From Melanocharis versteri (Eukaryota; Chordata; Aves; Passeriformes; Melanocharitidae): a stretch of 64,000 nt of DNA. The position numbers were made by a program, and so were the translations under genes. The notes under the pieces were generated by a model. The model was not told the DNA's origin, searched no databases, and saw only the letters and a program-made list of their open reading frames with translations. The stretch is from contig VZTG01008967.1 of the NCBI GenBank assembly GCA_013397845.1, positions 1,387,925-1,451,924 of the forward strand. The letters are read 5' to 3'. Shown here in pieces: positions 1 through 11,600 of this stretch (its first letter is position 1; every line of letters begins with the position of its first letter).

Positions 1-2851
1 TTTTTTTTAATTTTTTGTTAATATGTTTAGACATTGGGAAGACAAATTTATGTTGTTACACTAATTACTGTATCTCCTCCTAGAACTGAGACTGTACTTT
101 TTTTGGTCAGAAACATGCAGTTCCTGTTCATTAGCTGATGTCATACTGAAATTCAGAATTTCTCTTTAAATAGGCAATGGGTATGTTTGGCTTAACGATA
201 TGTTTGGAATTGAAAACATGATAGGTGTCTGGATAGTAATATTGTAATAGTCTTAAATTTTCCACTTTTTGCAAAGGGACTTGTAGAATATAGTCACCTT
301 TTCATGAATCTATAGATGGAATCTATTTAGGTAAGACATTGGAGATAATGTTTTTCAAACGTATTGGAAAATTAAATGTAAAATTTTGTTTAGGGGCTCT
401 TTTTCCCTGTTTTCAGGGTTAGCATGGCACTGTAGTCAGCAGTGCTTCTTGGCGCTGCTGAATCAACAGTAAATACCATGTCTCTCACGACTTTTACAAA
501 AGCCTTTCTATTATGTTTTGGTTTTAAGTAATTTTTAAAGTTTAACAAAGTACACCATTTAAAAAATTCAGAGCGGCAATACAGCGCGAAGTGTAACAGT
601 CAATTTTATATGGTAGGAAATAGCTGCGCATTGTTCTGATGGAAGAGTAAATTTGATAAAACGCTATATTTGTTCAATGAAAATGACTATTCAGCACGGT
701 TGAATTCTCTCTACAATATGTCACGGGAACCTACTCCAATCATTTTAATCGTAAACAATGCTGCTGCTTCTTGCAGAGGGTTAAATGCATGCAAATTGGA
801 ACCTACTGTTTCATGAGTGATCAATTCTTTGTTGGGAGTGGAAAGAAATGCTGTATGTATTGCTAAGAGACTGAAGGAAGTGTAGTCAGCGTCTTCATTC
901 TAAAGTCTGTGCATCTCATCAAGATGCTGCTTTGGAGGCAATGCTTTCCTGTTTCTCATCTTTTGAAATAACTTAGCCTGCTCTGAAATCATTAGAAAAA
1001 TCTCTAAATAGAGGAACATCTACCATTTCTAGTGCAGGCTCCAAGTATAAATAGAGCTATGCATGCCACCTGTGGTAGCAGATGGCAGCCATTCACAGCT
1101 TCCTTTTGTGTCGGACCTGCATTTGATGCAATAATTGCTTTTATGTTTTAATAAGAGTTGTTTAAAAAATCTATAGTGGCAACAAAACACAGATATATGT
1201 ACTAAAGAGATAGTTTACAGTGAGGATCAAGTGCAAACTGGAACCTAAAGTAACTTTTAAAAAGTTACATTACAGGCTTTAATGTGAATTTATAGTGTTT
1301 TTCACATGTTGATGCTTTTGTTTGCCACACAGCGGCAAACTGCTGCTGCTTCGCTGTAGAAAATCAATTGGGTTTTCATGATCAAAACTACACTTGGGAG
1401 TTTTTAAATAACACCTGGAGTCTCCAGATTCAGTACCTGAGCTTAGGAGGTTATCATATTGAATTTCTTAGGTTGTAGTTAAATATACCTTATCCATTCA
1501 GGGTAGATGCATCCTGTAGGAAGTTCCCTTCTGGTGGTATTCATCTCCAGCCTTCCCTTGTGCTGATACAGGTATTTGTAGAGCTGAAATGGAAGAAACC
1601 AATTCTTTCCAGAAGAGTAATTAAAAAAAAAGTAATTTCAGTGTTTCAGGGTGTGGTATTGACCCTCAAGGGAGTGTCAGTGGGAATGGGAGGAGAAGAG
1701 GGAGAGCCTGGATTTTCCTGAGTGGTCTTCATTGTTGGAGGGAACATAACCTGCCATATTCTGGTAGTGAACAGAAGCTCAAGAAGATGCTGTTGCTATA
1801 ATGATACAACTGGTCTCACAATATTGTGAGGAAAGGTGTTTTATTCCCGATTCTCCTAGGAATGTCAGTTACCTGGAAATGCAGCAGTGTTCTTCCCTGT
1901 AAGATGAGTTTAGTCTTAATGTAGTGCAAGAGTGCTGGAACTAGGAAGGGCCGTTCTCTAAGCCCTCCTATCCCTGCAGGGGGCAGGGGAGGGAGAAGGA
2001 AATAATTTCTTTATTTCGGGGTTGAAGGAAAGGCTTATTTCTCTGCTCCAGACTTTCGGAGAAAAAAAAAGCCAGTTTCCAGATGCAAAGAATGAGAACC
2101 ATGACGAGAGGCCAGTACTCAGATGTGTTTGTGCTTCTTCAAATTGCTTTCATCTATCATTTTGACACCTGTGTATAAATGTTTTGAAAACAGGCATGTA
2201 GAGCAAATTGGAAGTTACAGTTATGATGGATGGGTAAATGGAGTGGAAAAATGGATGTGCTGAAATGCAAGTGGGATTTAAAATTCTACTAGATCTACTT
2301 GAAAGATTGATTAGAGAAGATACAAAAATTTATCCCAGAGGCAGTGGAAAGCAGGGTGAGAAAGACAGACTGGCTAAGAAAACTGTTGCAGAAGGGAACA
2401 CTTTTTTACAGAGATAAAGTTAGGTTTGGCCAAATTTACAATGAGTTGCTAATGGTATTAAAACCCTCCTGAGGTTAAAATATTGTTTAGCTGTTTTAAT
2501 AAAAAGAAAATTAGCAAAAAATTTGGATTTGTCATGCAACTGGAATATAGATGAGGAATAGTTTAGTCATGGACTCCAGAGAGAGAAAATAAGGAAAAAG
2601 CTATGGACCCACAGTGGGATTACAGCAAGATAGGTACTGGGAACTAGAAAAAATAGTAGAAAAAATGTGTTTCTGGCAGAAATATTTACAAAGTAACCAA
2701 CACCAGTGGCTGCCTTTCTGGTCGTTTGCATTGGAAATGCATGGATACAAACTGGAACAAATGCAAAGGAAAGCTGTGGGTTCCTCAACTTCAGAGCTAT
2801 TTCATGAGATGGAACTAAAAGCTTGGGGACACTCGTCTGGGCTACAAAAGT

Positions 2852-2872
2852 GAGAGAGAGAGAGAGAGAGAA

Positions 2873-2913
<41 letters not shown>
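2852..2913. repeat. (GA)n then (GATA)n microsatellite
   Basis: About ten GA units (2852-2871) run into about ten GATA units (2874-2913) inside the first visible STX18 intron. It is a compound simple repeat, likely length-polymorphic. Confidence 0.97.
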
Positions 2914-5025
2914 ATTACTGTCAGTAAAGTCGAACACATGCAGGGAAGCAGAGCTTTTAAGGGAAAGGACCATTCTGAAGCAAGAAGAGATGTATAGAAG
3001 TCGGTAATCAGTAAACCTGGAAATTAGACAAGTTATTATTTGTAGTAAGAGCAATTTCTAATAAAACCACTCAGTTGTAATAGGGAGAAGCTTTATTATG
3101 TTTTGGCTGAAGCTTGATAACTTTGTAAAGAGTGTATGGTGAGCCTGTGATAACCCCAGAATAATTGTGTGTTGATGACCCTGGAGATATCTTCAAGATT
3201 TATTTTTGTATAATTAGGGATATTTTGTGTCTCTGAAAAATCAAGCATCACGCAAAAAAAATAATCAATTTTTAAAAATAAAATTAACATTCCCTCCCTT
3301 TAATACTAGTGAGACCTTCTTTTTCATAAAATTATTTATTTTGTTTGTATGGTTATGACAAATTGAATTCAAAGCTATGCCAGTAGTACATGGTAACAAA
3401 AGGTGAAAGAAGTATCCGCAGTGCAGGATTGCACGAGATGCTGTTAGAATTTGAGGGAGACTAGAACAAGAAGTCTCACTTCTGATGCAAATCTTGGGAA
3501 CTAAGAGCTTGACGTGAGTATGGGCATAATGGTGTCATTCTAAATTCATGAAAATAGCTTTACAAATGAAGGAGAGGTAAAGTGGGGTCAGTGCAATTCA
3601 AACACATGATGACAATTTTAGCCTAAATAGAATGCTCTTTGTGACTAGATGAATTAATTACTGTAAGACAGTGCACTTGCTTGTCATTCTGATTCTTTCT
3701 GCTTGTTAATCACTCCTAAATTGTAGCTATTGCAGTAATATTAAGATTTATTGCTTAGAAATTTTTGCGTATCTATTTTCTAGTTTAGAGTTTTCTCGTG
3801 CATTAATGTAAATGTTTTGGAACGTTTCTTATTTTACATGTGTTTTGCCCTCTGTAGTACTTTCTTTCTGCCTATTAAGTATTATTGTTCCAGTGGAACA
3901 CTGTATAACTGTTTTAAGTGTTTTACTTTCATAGTCAAGCTTGATTTATCTCTTCAGCAAATTTGATGACATACCAAGTCTGAGCTGAGAAAGAGATTAC
4001 TGTACAAGTAATAAGTTCAAGTGGCGATGAGAAGGAACATCTGTAGAATGATTTAGCTTATTCTTTGTGCCTCATTGATCTTGTAGCAATTGCAGTATTT
4101 CCCTTCTTACTGTGTATAATGGTGCTAACACACTTTAGGAAACTCCTGAAGGTACTGACAGAACTCCATTTGCTATGAATGGGATGAAATTTCCTGTGTT
4201 GATCACACAGAAAACTCGAAATATGAAAACTTGGAAAATGCTTATCCAATATGATGAATTATAGTAAAACTGAAACAGAGCAAATAATAATAATAGGGAA
4301 ATGGAGGCCTATTTATTTACACAAGGAAACACTTATCTTGAGTTGTACAAATTACTGTGGTCTTACTAAGTACATTTTTTTCCTTGCACTTTATTTTCAA
4401 AGACCTGCTTTTGAAAAAAAATAATTGGGGGAATTAATCTTCTATTTATCCAAACTATTCTGTGTTCTTTCTCTGTGGTTTTTTTTGTTTGTTTAATTGC
4501 AAAGATCATTTGCATGAAAATGGGATTTTAAGACTTGAACAGTTTCTGATACTTTTTCCCAGATACATGGAGTAAACCATATTTATTGTAAACTAAAACA
4601 ACTATTGTTTTGTAAAATTCCTTGCATGCTTCTTTTACACTAAATTATTAATTAATGTTTGTGAATATAGTTTAAAAAGTTTCCTCTGCATGCCTCAGAA
4701 AATATATACTGCTAATGTATAGAATTCTCTTCCCTTTTCCCCCTCCCCATCATGTCTTCTCCTTTCTCTGATGAATTAAGCTACACTTCTGTAGTTCCTC
4801 CATTCTCTAAAATAAGCAGCATCTTGTGCTACACCAAATCTTTTAAATCAGATTGAAGTTTGCAAAAGTTGTTTCAGAATTTTTTCTTTTGGCTTTCCAA
4901 AAGATCTTTGTAAGGATTTCTTAAAGAAGAAAATAAAGTGATTTATACTAAAAGTTATCCAGAGTGAGGTGGAAATTCAGAAATTTGATTGGGATCTGGC
5001 AAAGGGTACTAATGATTATCAGATA

Positions 5026-5088
5026 GAGTTAGTTTAGTTAGAGTTAGTTAGAGTTAGTTGTGCCCAAACTACTTTAGTTTGGGCACAA
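5026..5088. repeat. GAGTTAGTTA short tandem repeat ending in a 14-bp hairpin
   Basis: A degenerate tandem of GAGTTAGTTA-like units (about 5026-5060) runs into a perfect inverted repeat. The left arm TTGTGCCCAAACTA is at 5058-5071, the loop CTT at 5072-5074 and the right arm TAGTTTGGGCACAA at 5075-5088. It lies in an STX18 intron and has no assigned function. Confidence 0.9.
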
Positions 5089-5606
5089 ACTGGTCACTGT
5101 ATTATGGCAAAAGTAGAAGGGAGAGGGTCAGTACCTTGCCATCCAAGTTTTGATAGCTGAACTTGAATATGTATTACCAGTAAAGAGTTAAAAAATTTCT
5201 TGTGTTGTCTTCCAAAATGAATTTATTTCCAAAGAGTACATTAAATTCTGGAGGCATTAAATTCTGGATTGACAATATAGATAATGTTTTGTGTTACCGT
5301 GTTTAGTATTTTTAATGTTTAATATTGTAGTTATATTACTGTTGAGTTTATGCTTTTTGGGAAGAAGACATGTTTTTACTACTGTTCTCCAAGCTGGACT
5401 GTCATACGACAGATCTTTTTTAGATTATTTTTATGTATTGACTGCTTGGAAAATGTGAAAGTTCTAGTATAAAAGAGTAAATTTTATTATTCTATTTAAT
5501 TATAGAATAAAAAAATTATGAATTCACATTTGAAGTGCAGAATACTGAACTTCAGACATAAAATAATCAGTTATCTGAAATTTAATTATGATTTCTTTTC
5601 ATTTAG

Positions 5607-5674
5607 ATTTCTCATATTGGAAAGCTGAAAGATTTTCTTCTACAACACAGAAAGGATTACATTAATGCTTACAG
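5607..5674 (+). CDS. STX18: STX18 coding exon, residues ~57-79
   Basis: The exon is 68 bp with acceptor atttag and donor gtaagt. It reads ISHIGKLKDFLLQHRKDYIN then AY, and a split Ser79 is completed in the next exon. This is the conserved N-terminal region of syntaxin 18. The matching human stretch differs at only two positions that I can see (K for R and Q for E). It is the first STX18 exon in the window. Confidence 0.96.
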
Positions 5675-8600
5675 GTAAGTGTGCACCGTGTTTAAATGAA
5701 TTTACCTAATATTAATTAATTAATTTATTTATCTTAATGCTTATAAAGTGAACAGCTTTAAAGCCTATAGGTATAATGACTAAAACCAAAACAGGGATTG
5801 TTATTAATTAATTATTAAATACTATTAGATGAAGAATAGTACTGTCACAAGAAAACAGTGCACCTGAATAAGATGAGACTCAGAACTTGAAGATGATTTC
5901 TGGCTCTTAGGAGTGAGTTCTGGAAGAAAACAACCTGGCAGTCGAAGTCCTACACCTTTTAAGGACCTGCAGAGTAACTCTCTGAAGGGGTTTCTGGGAC
6001 AGCAGGGTGATCCAGGTTTTCCCTTTTACTCTGTGATACTAAACCTTTCTGTCATGCCAGAGTATGCGGTTGGTAGCATCAGCAGGTCCTGGAGGACAAT
6101 GATGCAAACTCTTCAGGCTCTGGAATGTGAATTCCAGATGAAGGACACCAGTGAGAAGATGGTGTCAGGGGGCAGCAGCACAAGATTTGTTTTTCTGTGA
6201 CAAAAATTGTAGGCTTCGTCTCTGGTAGTTACTATTGTGTGAAGAAAGTTTTGATTGTTTTCAGCCCCTAGGAAGCATTCAAAACTGCTGTATCTACTCA
6301 CGTGTTGGTAACTTTAGTAGTTGGATTTTTAGAAGATTAAAAAATAAATTTATGAGTTGGTGTTTCTAAGAAAAAAATAGTATCTTCTGGTCTGCTGATA
6401 CTAAGTCAAGTTATCCTAAGATCTAAATGTTACTGCAGCTTGTATTTTGGTGAACTGAGTACAAATAATTGTAGCATTTTAGAAATGTAAAATTTGCTTG
6501 TAATGAAACTTTGTTACATGCAAACTGAGTGCATCGGCCCTGTCTGCATTCCAGTTCTGACACACCCCTGACTAAAGCTGAGCTGTTGCCTCAATCTGAG
6601 TAGATAAAATGCAGCCTAAAATCATTTTGGGTTAAAAGCTTCATAGATACCAAATAGAAGTGCTATCCAGACAGATATCCTTTCCCCAGGAAAAGATAAT
6701 AAGAACAGATGAGCCATCTGCTATTCCTTAGGCTCAGTCCATATTGAAGGAATAGTTTTTCTGAGAAACAACTTCTAGTCCTGAAAGGGTCTGTCACAGT
6801 AACAGCAGTACTACCTCATGAGTGGCATCAAAGTGTGTTCTGAATATGTTACCAGAAGACTTGTGGCACCCTTTTTTGTCTCCACGAGATTTTAAAAGCT
6901 GTATTTTGTTATTTTGAAAACGAAACAAAAAAAGGAAGATGGCTTCTTTTGTGAGTGAGAGGCCGTGGGAGCTATTCATAGTCAGTCTTGGTGAAAATGC
7001 TGCTCGTGGTGTGTGCAGTTCTGTGTGTGAGGTGGATGAGGGATGCTTTTCCAAGGAGCAAGCAGAAGTAGTGCACAGCTCCGTGTTATGACTGGCTCTC
7101 TGCTTTTCAATGCCTGTTGGAATAAGTCATGAACAACACTAGGTGGAGCCAGCAATTTAGTACTGACAGAACTGAGTGTATTCTGAAAACTTGGTGTGCA
7201 AGCAGAGGTTGAGAAACAGCAAATAACTGCAGTAAGAGCAGTCAGTGGCAGTTAAATTTTGGGTAGTGTTTGTATTTTATTAACAGTAGTGTGCATAAAA
7301 TGAAAGTGGTTAGAGTAAAAATGTGTCTGGGTTATTTTGATTTCCAGAAGTTTTTAATGTTCTGTTTGTAAACTTTGTTGCAACAAGTTATCATGGTAAT
7401 TCTCAGTGCTTTTCACCTTCCTCTCCCCCCACCCAGGTCTTCTTTAAGGAGAGGAAAGAAGCATCATTTCCTTTATTAAACCATAAAATAATCCTGCAGA
7501 TCTCATTTGTGATTGCAGTTGATTCTGTCCTTAATGGTCAAACTTAAATTGTTTATGTTTAATTTGGCATAAAAATATCAAATTCCATACTAGATTACTT
7601 GTGCTGTTCTACTTCATGAATGCAAAGAGTATCACGGCATCCATGCTGTCAGTCTTACCGTCTTAGCAAATGCCTCACTCACTCAAGATAGCACTTTTAA
7701 TAACTCTTCAATACTTAAGTACTGGGGACAGTTTTTGAACAATTTAATACTAAGAGGCTGTGCTGAAATTTATGTAGATGTCAAATTTCATGTACAAAAT
7801 TACTACTCTGTATTTTGTCAGTCCTGCTGTTTGTTTTCCCTGCTATAGCACAATGTGTTGGTAAAATTGAGCTTTTGAATTACCAAGTCATATTATTGTA
7901 TGCCTTTTAAAACTTCTTCATAATGTGTTACATCCAGGTTCTTGATTGTTTCTCTGACCTTACCTTTGAAGACTATGAATTCTTTAATAATGGGGTTTTT
8001 ATTTTTGGCATACATGAAATATCCTGCTACAGAGGGTATGTCTTTAATTCATTTTTAGAGGAAAATTTTTAGCAATGAGAAAGTCAGTTGGAAGAGGGGT
8101 TATTTGAAACCAAGGCCCTGACCTATTTTATCAAACTTTAACTATTTAACTGAAATACCTAAACTGAATTAGTAATTGCTTATTCACCTTCTTTCTTCTT
8201 GATTTGGCTATTACCTACAAAATATCTAAGTGGCAAAACACATGAAATTCTTGATATAGTGATCTAAGCTTGCTGGCTTACAGGCCACTGCACCTTTATC
8301 CTCTCCTGTTTATTAGGATTTATTTCCTTTCTCTTACATGTAGAGTTTTTGTCTTCTGTGATAAGGAATTTTTTGTTGTGGCTTAACCCCAGCTGGCAGC
8401 TCAGCCCTACAGAGCCGCTCACTCACTGCCCCCGTTGTGGGATGGAGGAGAGAATCAGAACAGTGAAAGTGAGAAAACTCATGGGTTGAGATAAAGGGAG
8501 TTTATTAGGGAAAGAAAAAGCCATGTGCACAAGCAAAGCAAAGCAAGGAATTTATTCACCGTGGGTGGGCAGGTGTTCAGCCATCCCCAGGAAAGGAGGT

Positions 8601-11600
8601 CTCCATCACATGTAACAGTGACTTGGGAAGACAAATTCCATCACTCCAAATGTCCCCCCCCTTCCTCTTTTCTTTCCCCAGCTGTATGTGCTGAGCATGA
8701 TGCCATATGACCTGGAATATCCCTGTGGTCGGTTGGGGTCAGCTGTCCTGGATGTGTCCCCTCCCAACTCCCTGGTCACCCCCTGCCTCCTCACTGGTGG
8801 GGTGGGATGCAGAGCAGGAAAGGCCTTGGCTCTGTGTAAGCAGTGCCCAGCAATAACAAAACCATCCCTGAGTTATCAGCACTGTTTCCAACACAAATCC
8901 AAAACACAGCCCTGTACTTGCTGCTATGGAGAAAATTAACTCTATCCCCGGCAAAACCAGTGCACACAAGTTGATCACTCTTCCTGGAAAGGAGAAGATG
9001 GGGACTCTTGTGTCCTGAAGTTGTTAACAAGATGTGGGTACTTTTTCATTTTTTCTTATTAAGCAATAACTCCTTTCAGATGAGGATTGTTAACTTACGG
9101 TCCCATTTTTAATATATTGACTGTTATACATTCTGTATTCTTCCTCTCAGTCCATTTGCTATAATGCATTCCTACACTGCTTTTTACAGTGTGCTAGGAG
9201 AGATCCTGTCTTCAGTCTTTGGTAACTTGTCTGATGTCTCATCTGTGAACAACTTGTGCCTTTGCTTTTCTTCATCAGCTCCTTCATGTTTTTGATCACT
9301 GAATCACCAAGACAGTTCATATCTTTGTGTTAAATATAGTTCAGGGAGCTAGCTGTAGTGCCCTAACGCTTGGGAATTTGAAATTATTCTCTCGGGATTC
9401 CTTCATAGCTTTCAGTTTCTCTGAAGGATCTTTCAAGGTTTATGCAGTTTAAAGACTGTCATTCCTAGTGTTTTAATGAGACATTGCAAAGGAATTGAGA
9501 GAATTCTAGATTTTTATCACAGAGCACCTCATACTTAAAAATACTTCAGAGAAGAGATTTCCATCTGGGATTATTAGACATCTAATTAATTGTGTTTTGC
9601 AACTGCAGAGATACTTATGTAATTGATCAGTGTAGTGTAGATGACTTCTGAATAGAAATGTCACTTTTTCCACCAGAAAGGCTGCATGGGTGGCTTTTGA
9701 TGTATCTTCATTACATGCTTCTGTGGTCCTTCTGTGCAGTTAAGTGTTTGAACATTTGTTGTAAATTGCAAATAATATACCTTGAAAAAATTATTAATGA
9801 ATTATTTTTCTATCTTAAAAAATAATGTTGGTGCCTAGTAATTATGCCTCCTGCCCAAGCATTAATCTGTCTTAAGCATTTCTCCATCTCAAGGCAATAT
9901 ATCAGTTGCATCATTTGCCACTTTACAGAAAATCATTGAATGCATACACAGTGTTTTGTGGAGAGTGTTTCCTTGTATTTAACAATAAAAGAAGTAGCCA
10001 TTAATGGACTCTAAAAATAGTGTTTTACTGACTCCTGTACAATGCCAGGCTGCATTCTTGTCTTGACTTACATTTTTACAAGAAGCAAGGCTTGCTTTGT
10101 TGTACTGAGGTAGTAAAACATGTAGATGATCTATAAAGACTTTCTTCCTGGAGGAGTATATTTTTCTGTTCTCCAGGGAATTATTTTCAAATTATTTATC
10201 TTCTTTTTTAATTGCATTTAATTAATAAATCCCATTTCAGAAATAGTAATTTTTCATAGTAGCACTCTAGACTATCTCAGCAATATTTTACAAAATTGAA
10301 GATGCTAATTTGGGTATGCCTGCATTGCCTATTCTCGTAGCTGAGGCTTCCACACAGAATTAAAAAAACTATGTAAAAGTTATTGTGGAGTGTTTTGTCA
10401 TTTGAATCGCGGACCTTTTAGCTTGGATTTATGTCAGACAGCATTCGGATGGAAGAAGGCAGTAAATGAAAATGCATAAAACTTCGTTAAGTAAGAAATC
10501 AAACAATTTAAAATATACTAGATGCCCAAAGGGAAGAATATGACTGCTGTATTTGTAACTAAGGTTATACTTACACGTATGTGCACTTAACACATGGGGA
10601 TCATTTCTGTATAGATTTGCAAGGCAGTGTCTGCAGGTGGTAAGTTGGGCAAATCTCTACTATTTTACAACTGACTTATTTCTGCTTATTGCTTTTCTCT
10701 CTTTTGTAATACACTGCGGGAGGAAAATCAAATTTTTCTTCTTGATTTGTTATCTTTATTGGATTAGTAAGCAGAAGATATTTTATGCACCAGCAGAATT
10801 ACTAATTCCAAAAGTTGATGTAACATTGGCTTTGCTTGTGCTTTGCCAGCAAAATAGGATCATAGAAATGTTAGGCTGGAATGACCATGGCTGAAATATC
10901 CAAAAAGAGAATGACTAGTGTTTTGCTTGCTGTTAAATATTCTTTCAGTGAAGATTTTATATTCTCACTCTGCTTTTTCCTGTTTCCCTATCCATGTTAC
11001 TAGAACAATGTATCCTATTGTAATGATGAATTTTTATGCAACAACATGTTGTTGTTGTGTTTAGTTTATGATCCAATATGATCCCAGATGACTTTCTGAA
11101 GAACTGTTCCCTAATCAGTTGTTCCCCATTCTCTGTGGGTTCAGATAATTGTTCTTGCTGCAGCAAAGGGCTTCTGACCATTCCTTATTCAAATTCTTCA
11201 TGTCATTTCTCCAGGCAGTATTGTTTTGAATTGAAGTCTTGTTCTTTTGATACGGTTTTAATTTGCTCAACTTTATGCCTCTGAAAGTTTAGTAAGTATA
11301 TACTCCATCCTGCTGAGTTGTTAATGAAAGTATTAAACAGCTTCAGATTCGGGACGAAATCCTGTGGAACACTGCTCAGTGTTTCCTTCTGTTTTGGTAT
11401 ATAACTACCCCCAAGTTCAACTTTGCAGTTTCATGTTTATGTGGTGCTTATTTCTTCTAACTCATTTATTCACTGGTAGCTTGTGAGAATGTGAGATGAT
11501 AACAAGAGCCGCACTAAAATATAGCCGTGATTGCTTTTCATCCATCCATATGACCTGTCACTGCATCCCAGCAGTAAATTACACTGCCTATAACATACTA

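Larger units (their letters stand above)
1..5606 (+). other. STX18: STX18 intron (5' end outside window)
   Basis: This is intronic sequence upstream of the residue-57 exon. I looked for a coding match to residues 1-56 and saw none, so the first exon(s) lie to the left. It contains a GA/GATA microsatellite and a tandem-repeat-plus-hairpin block (listed separately). The stretch at about 560-1420 looks less repeat-like and carries a POU octamer ATGCAAAT near 789; see findings. Confidence 0.85.

Noticed and set aside
8525..9030. Cluster of overlapping open frames on both strands
   Set aside because: They fall almost wholly within the solo LTR, which does not encode protein in this family.
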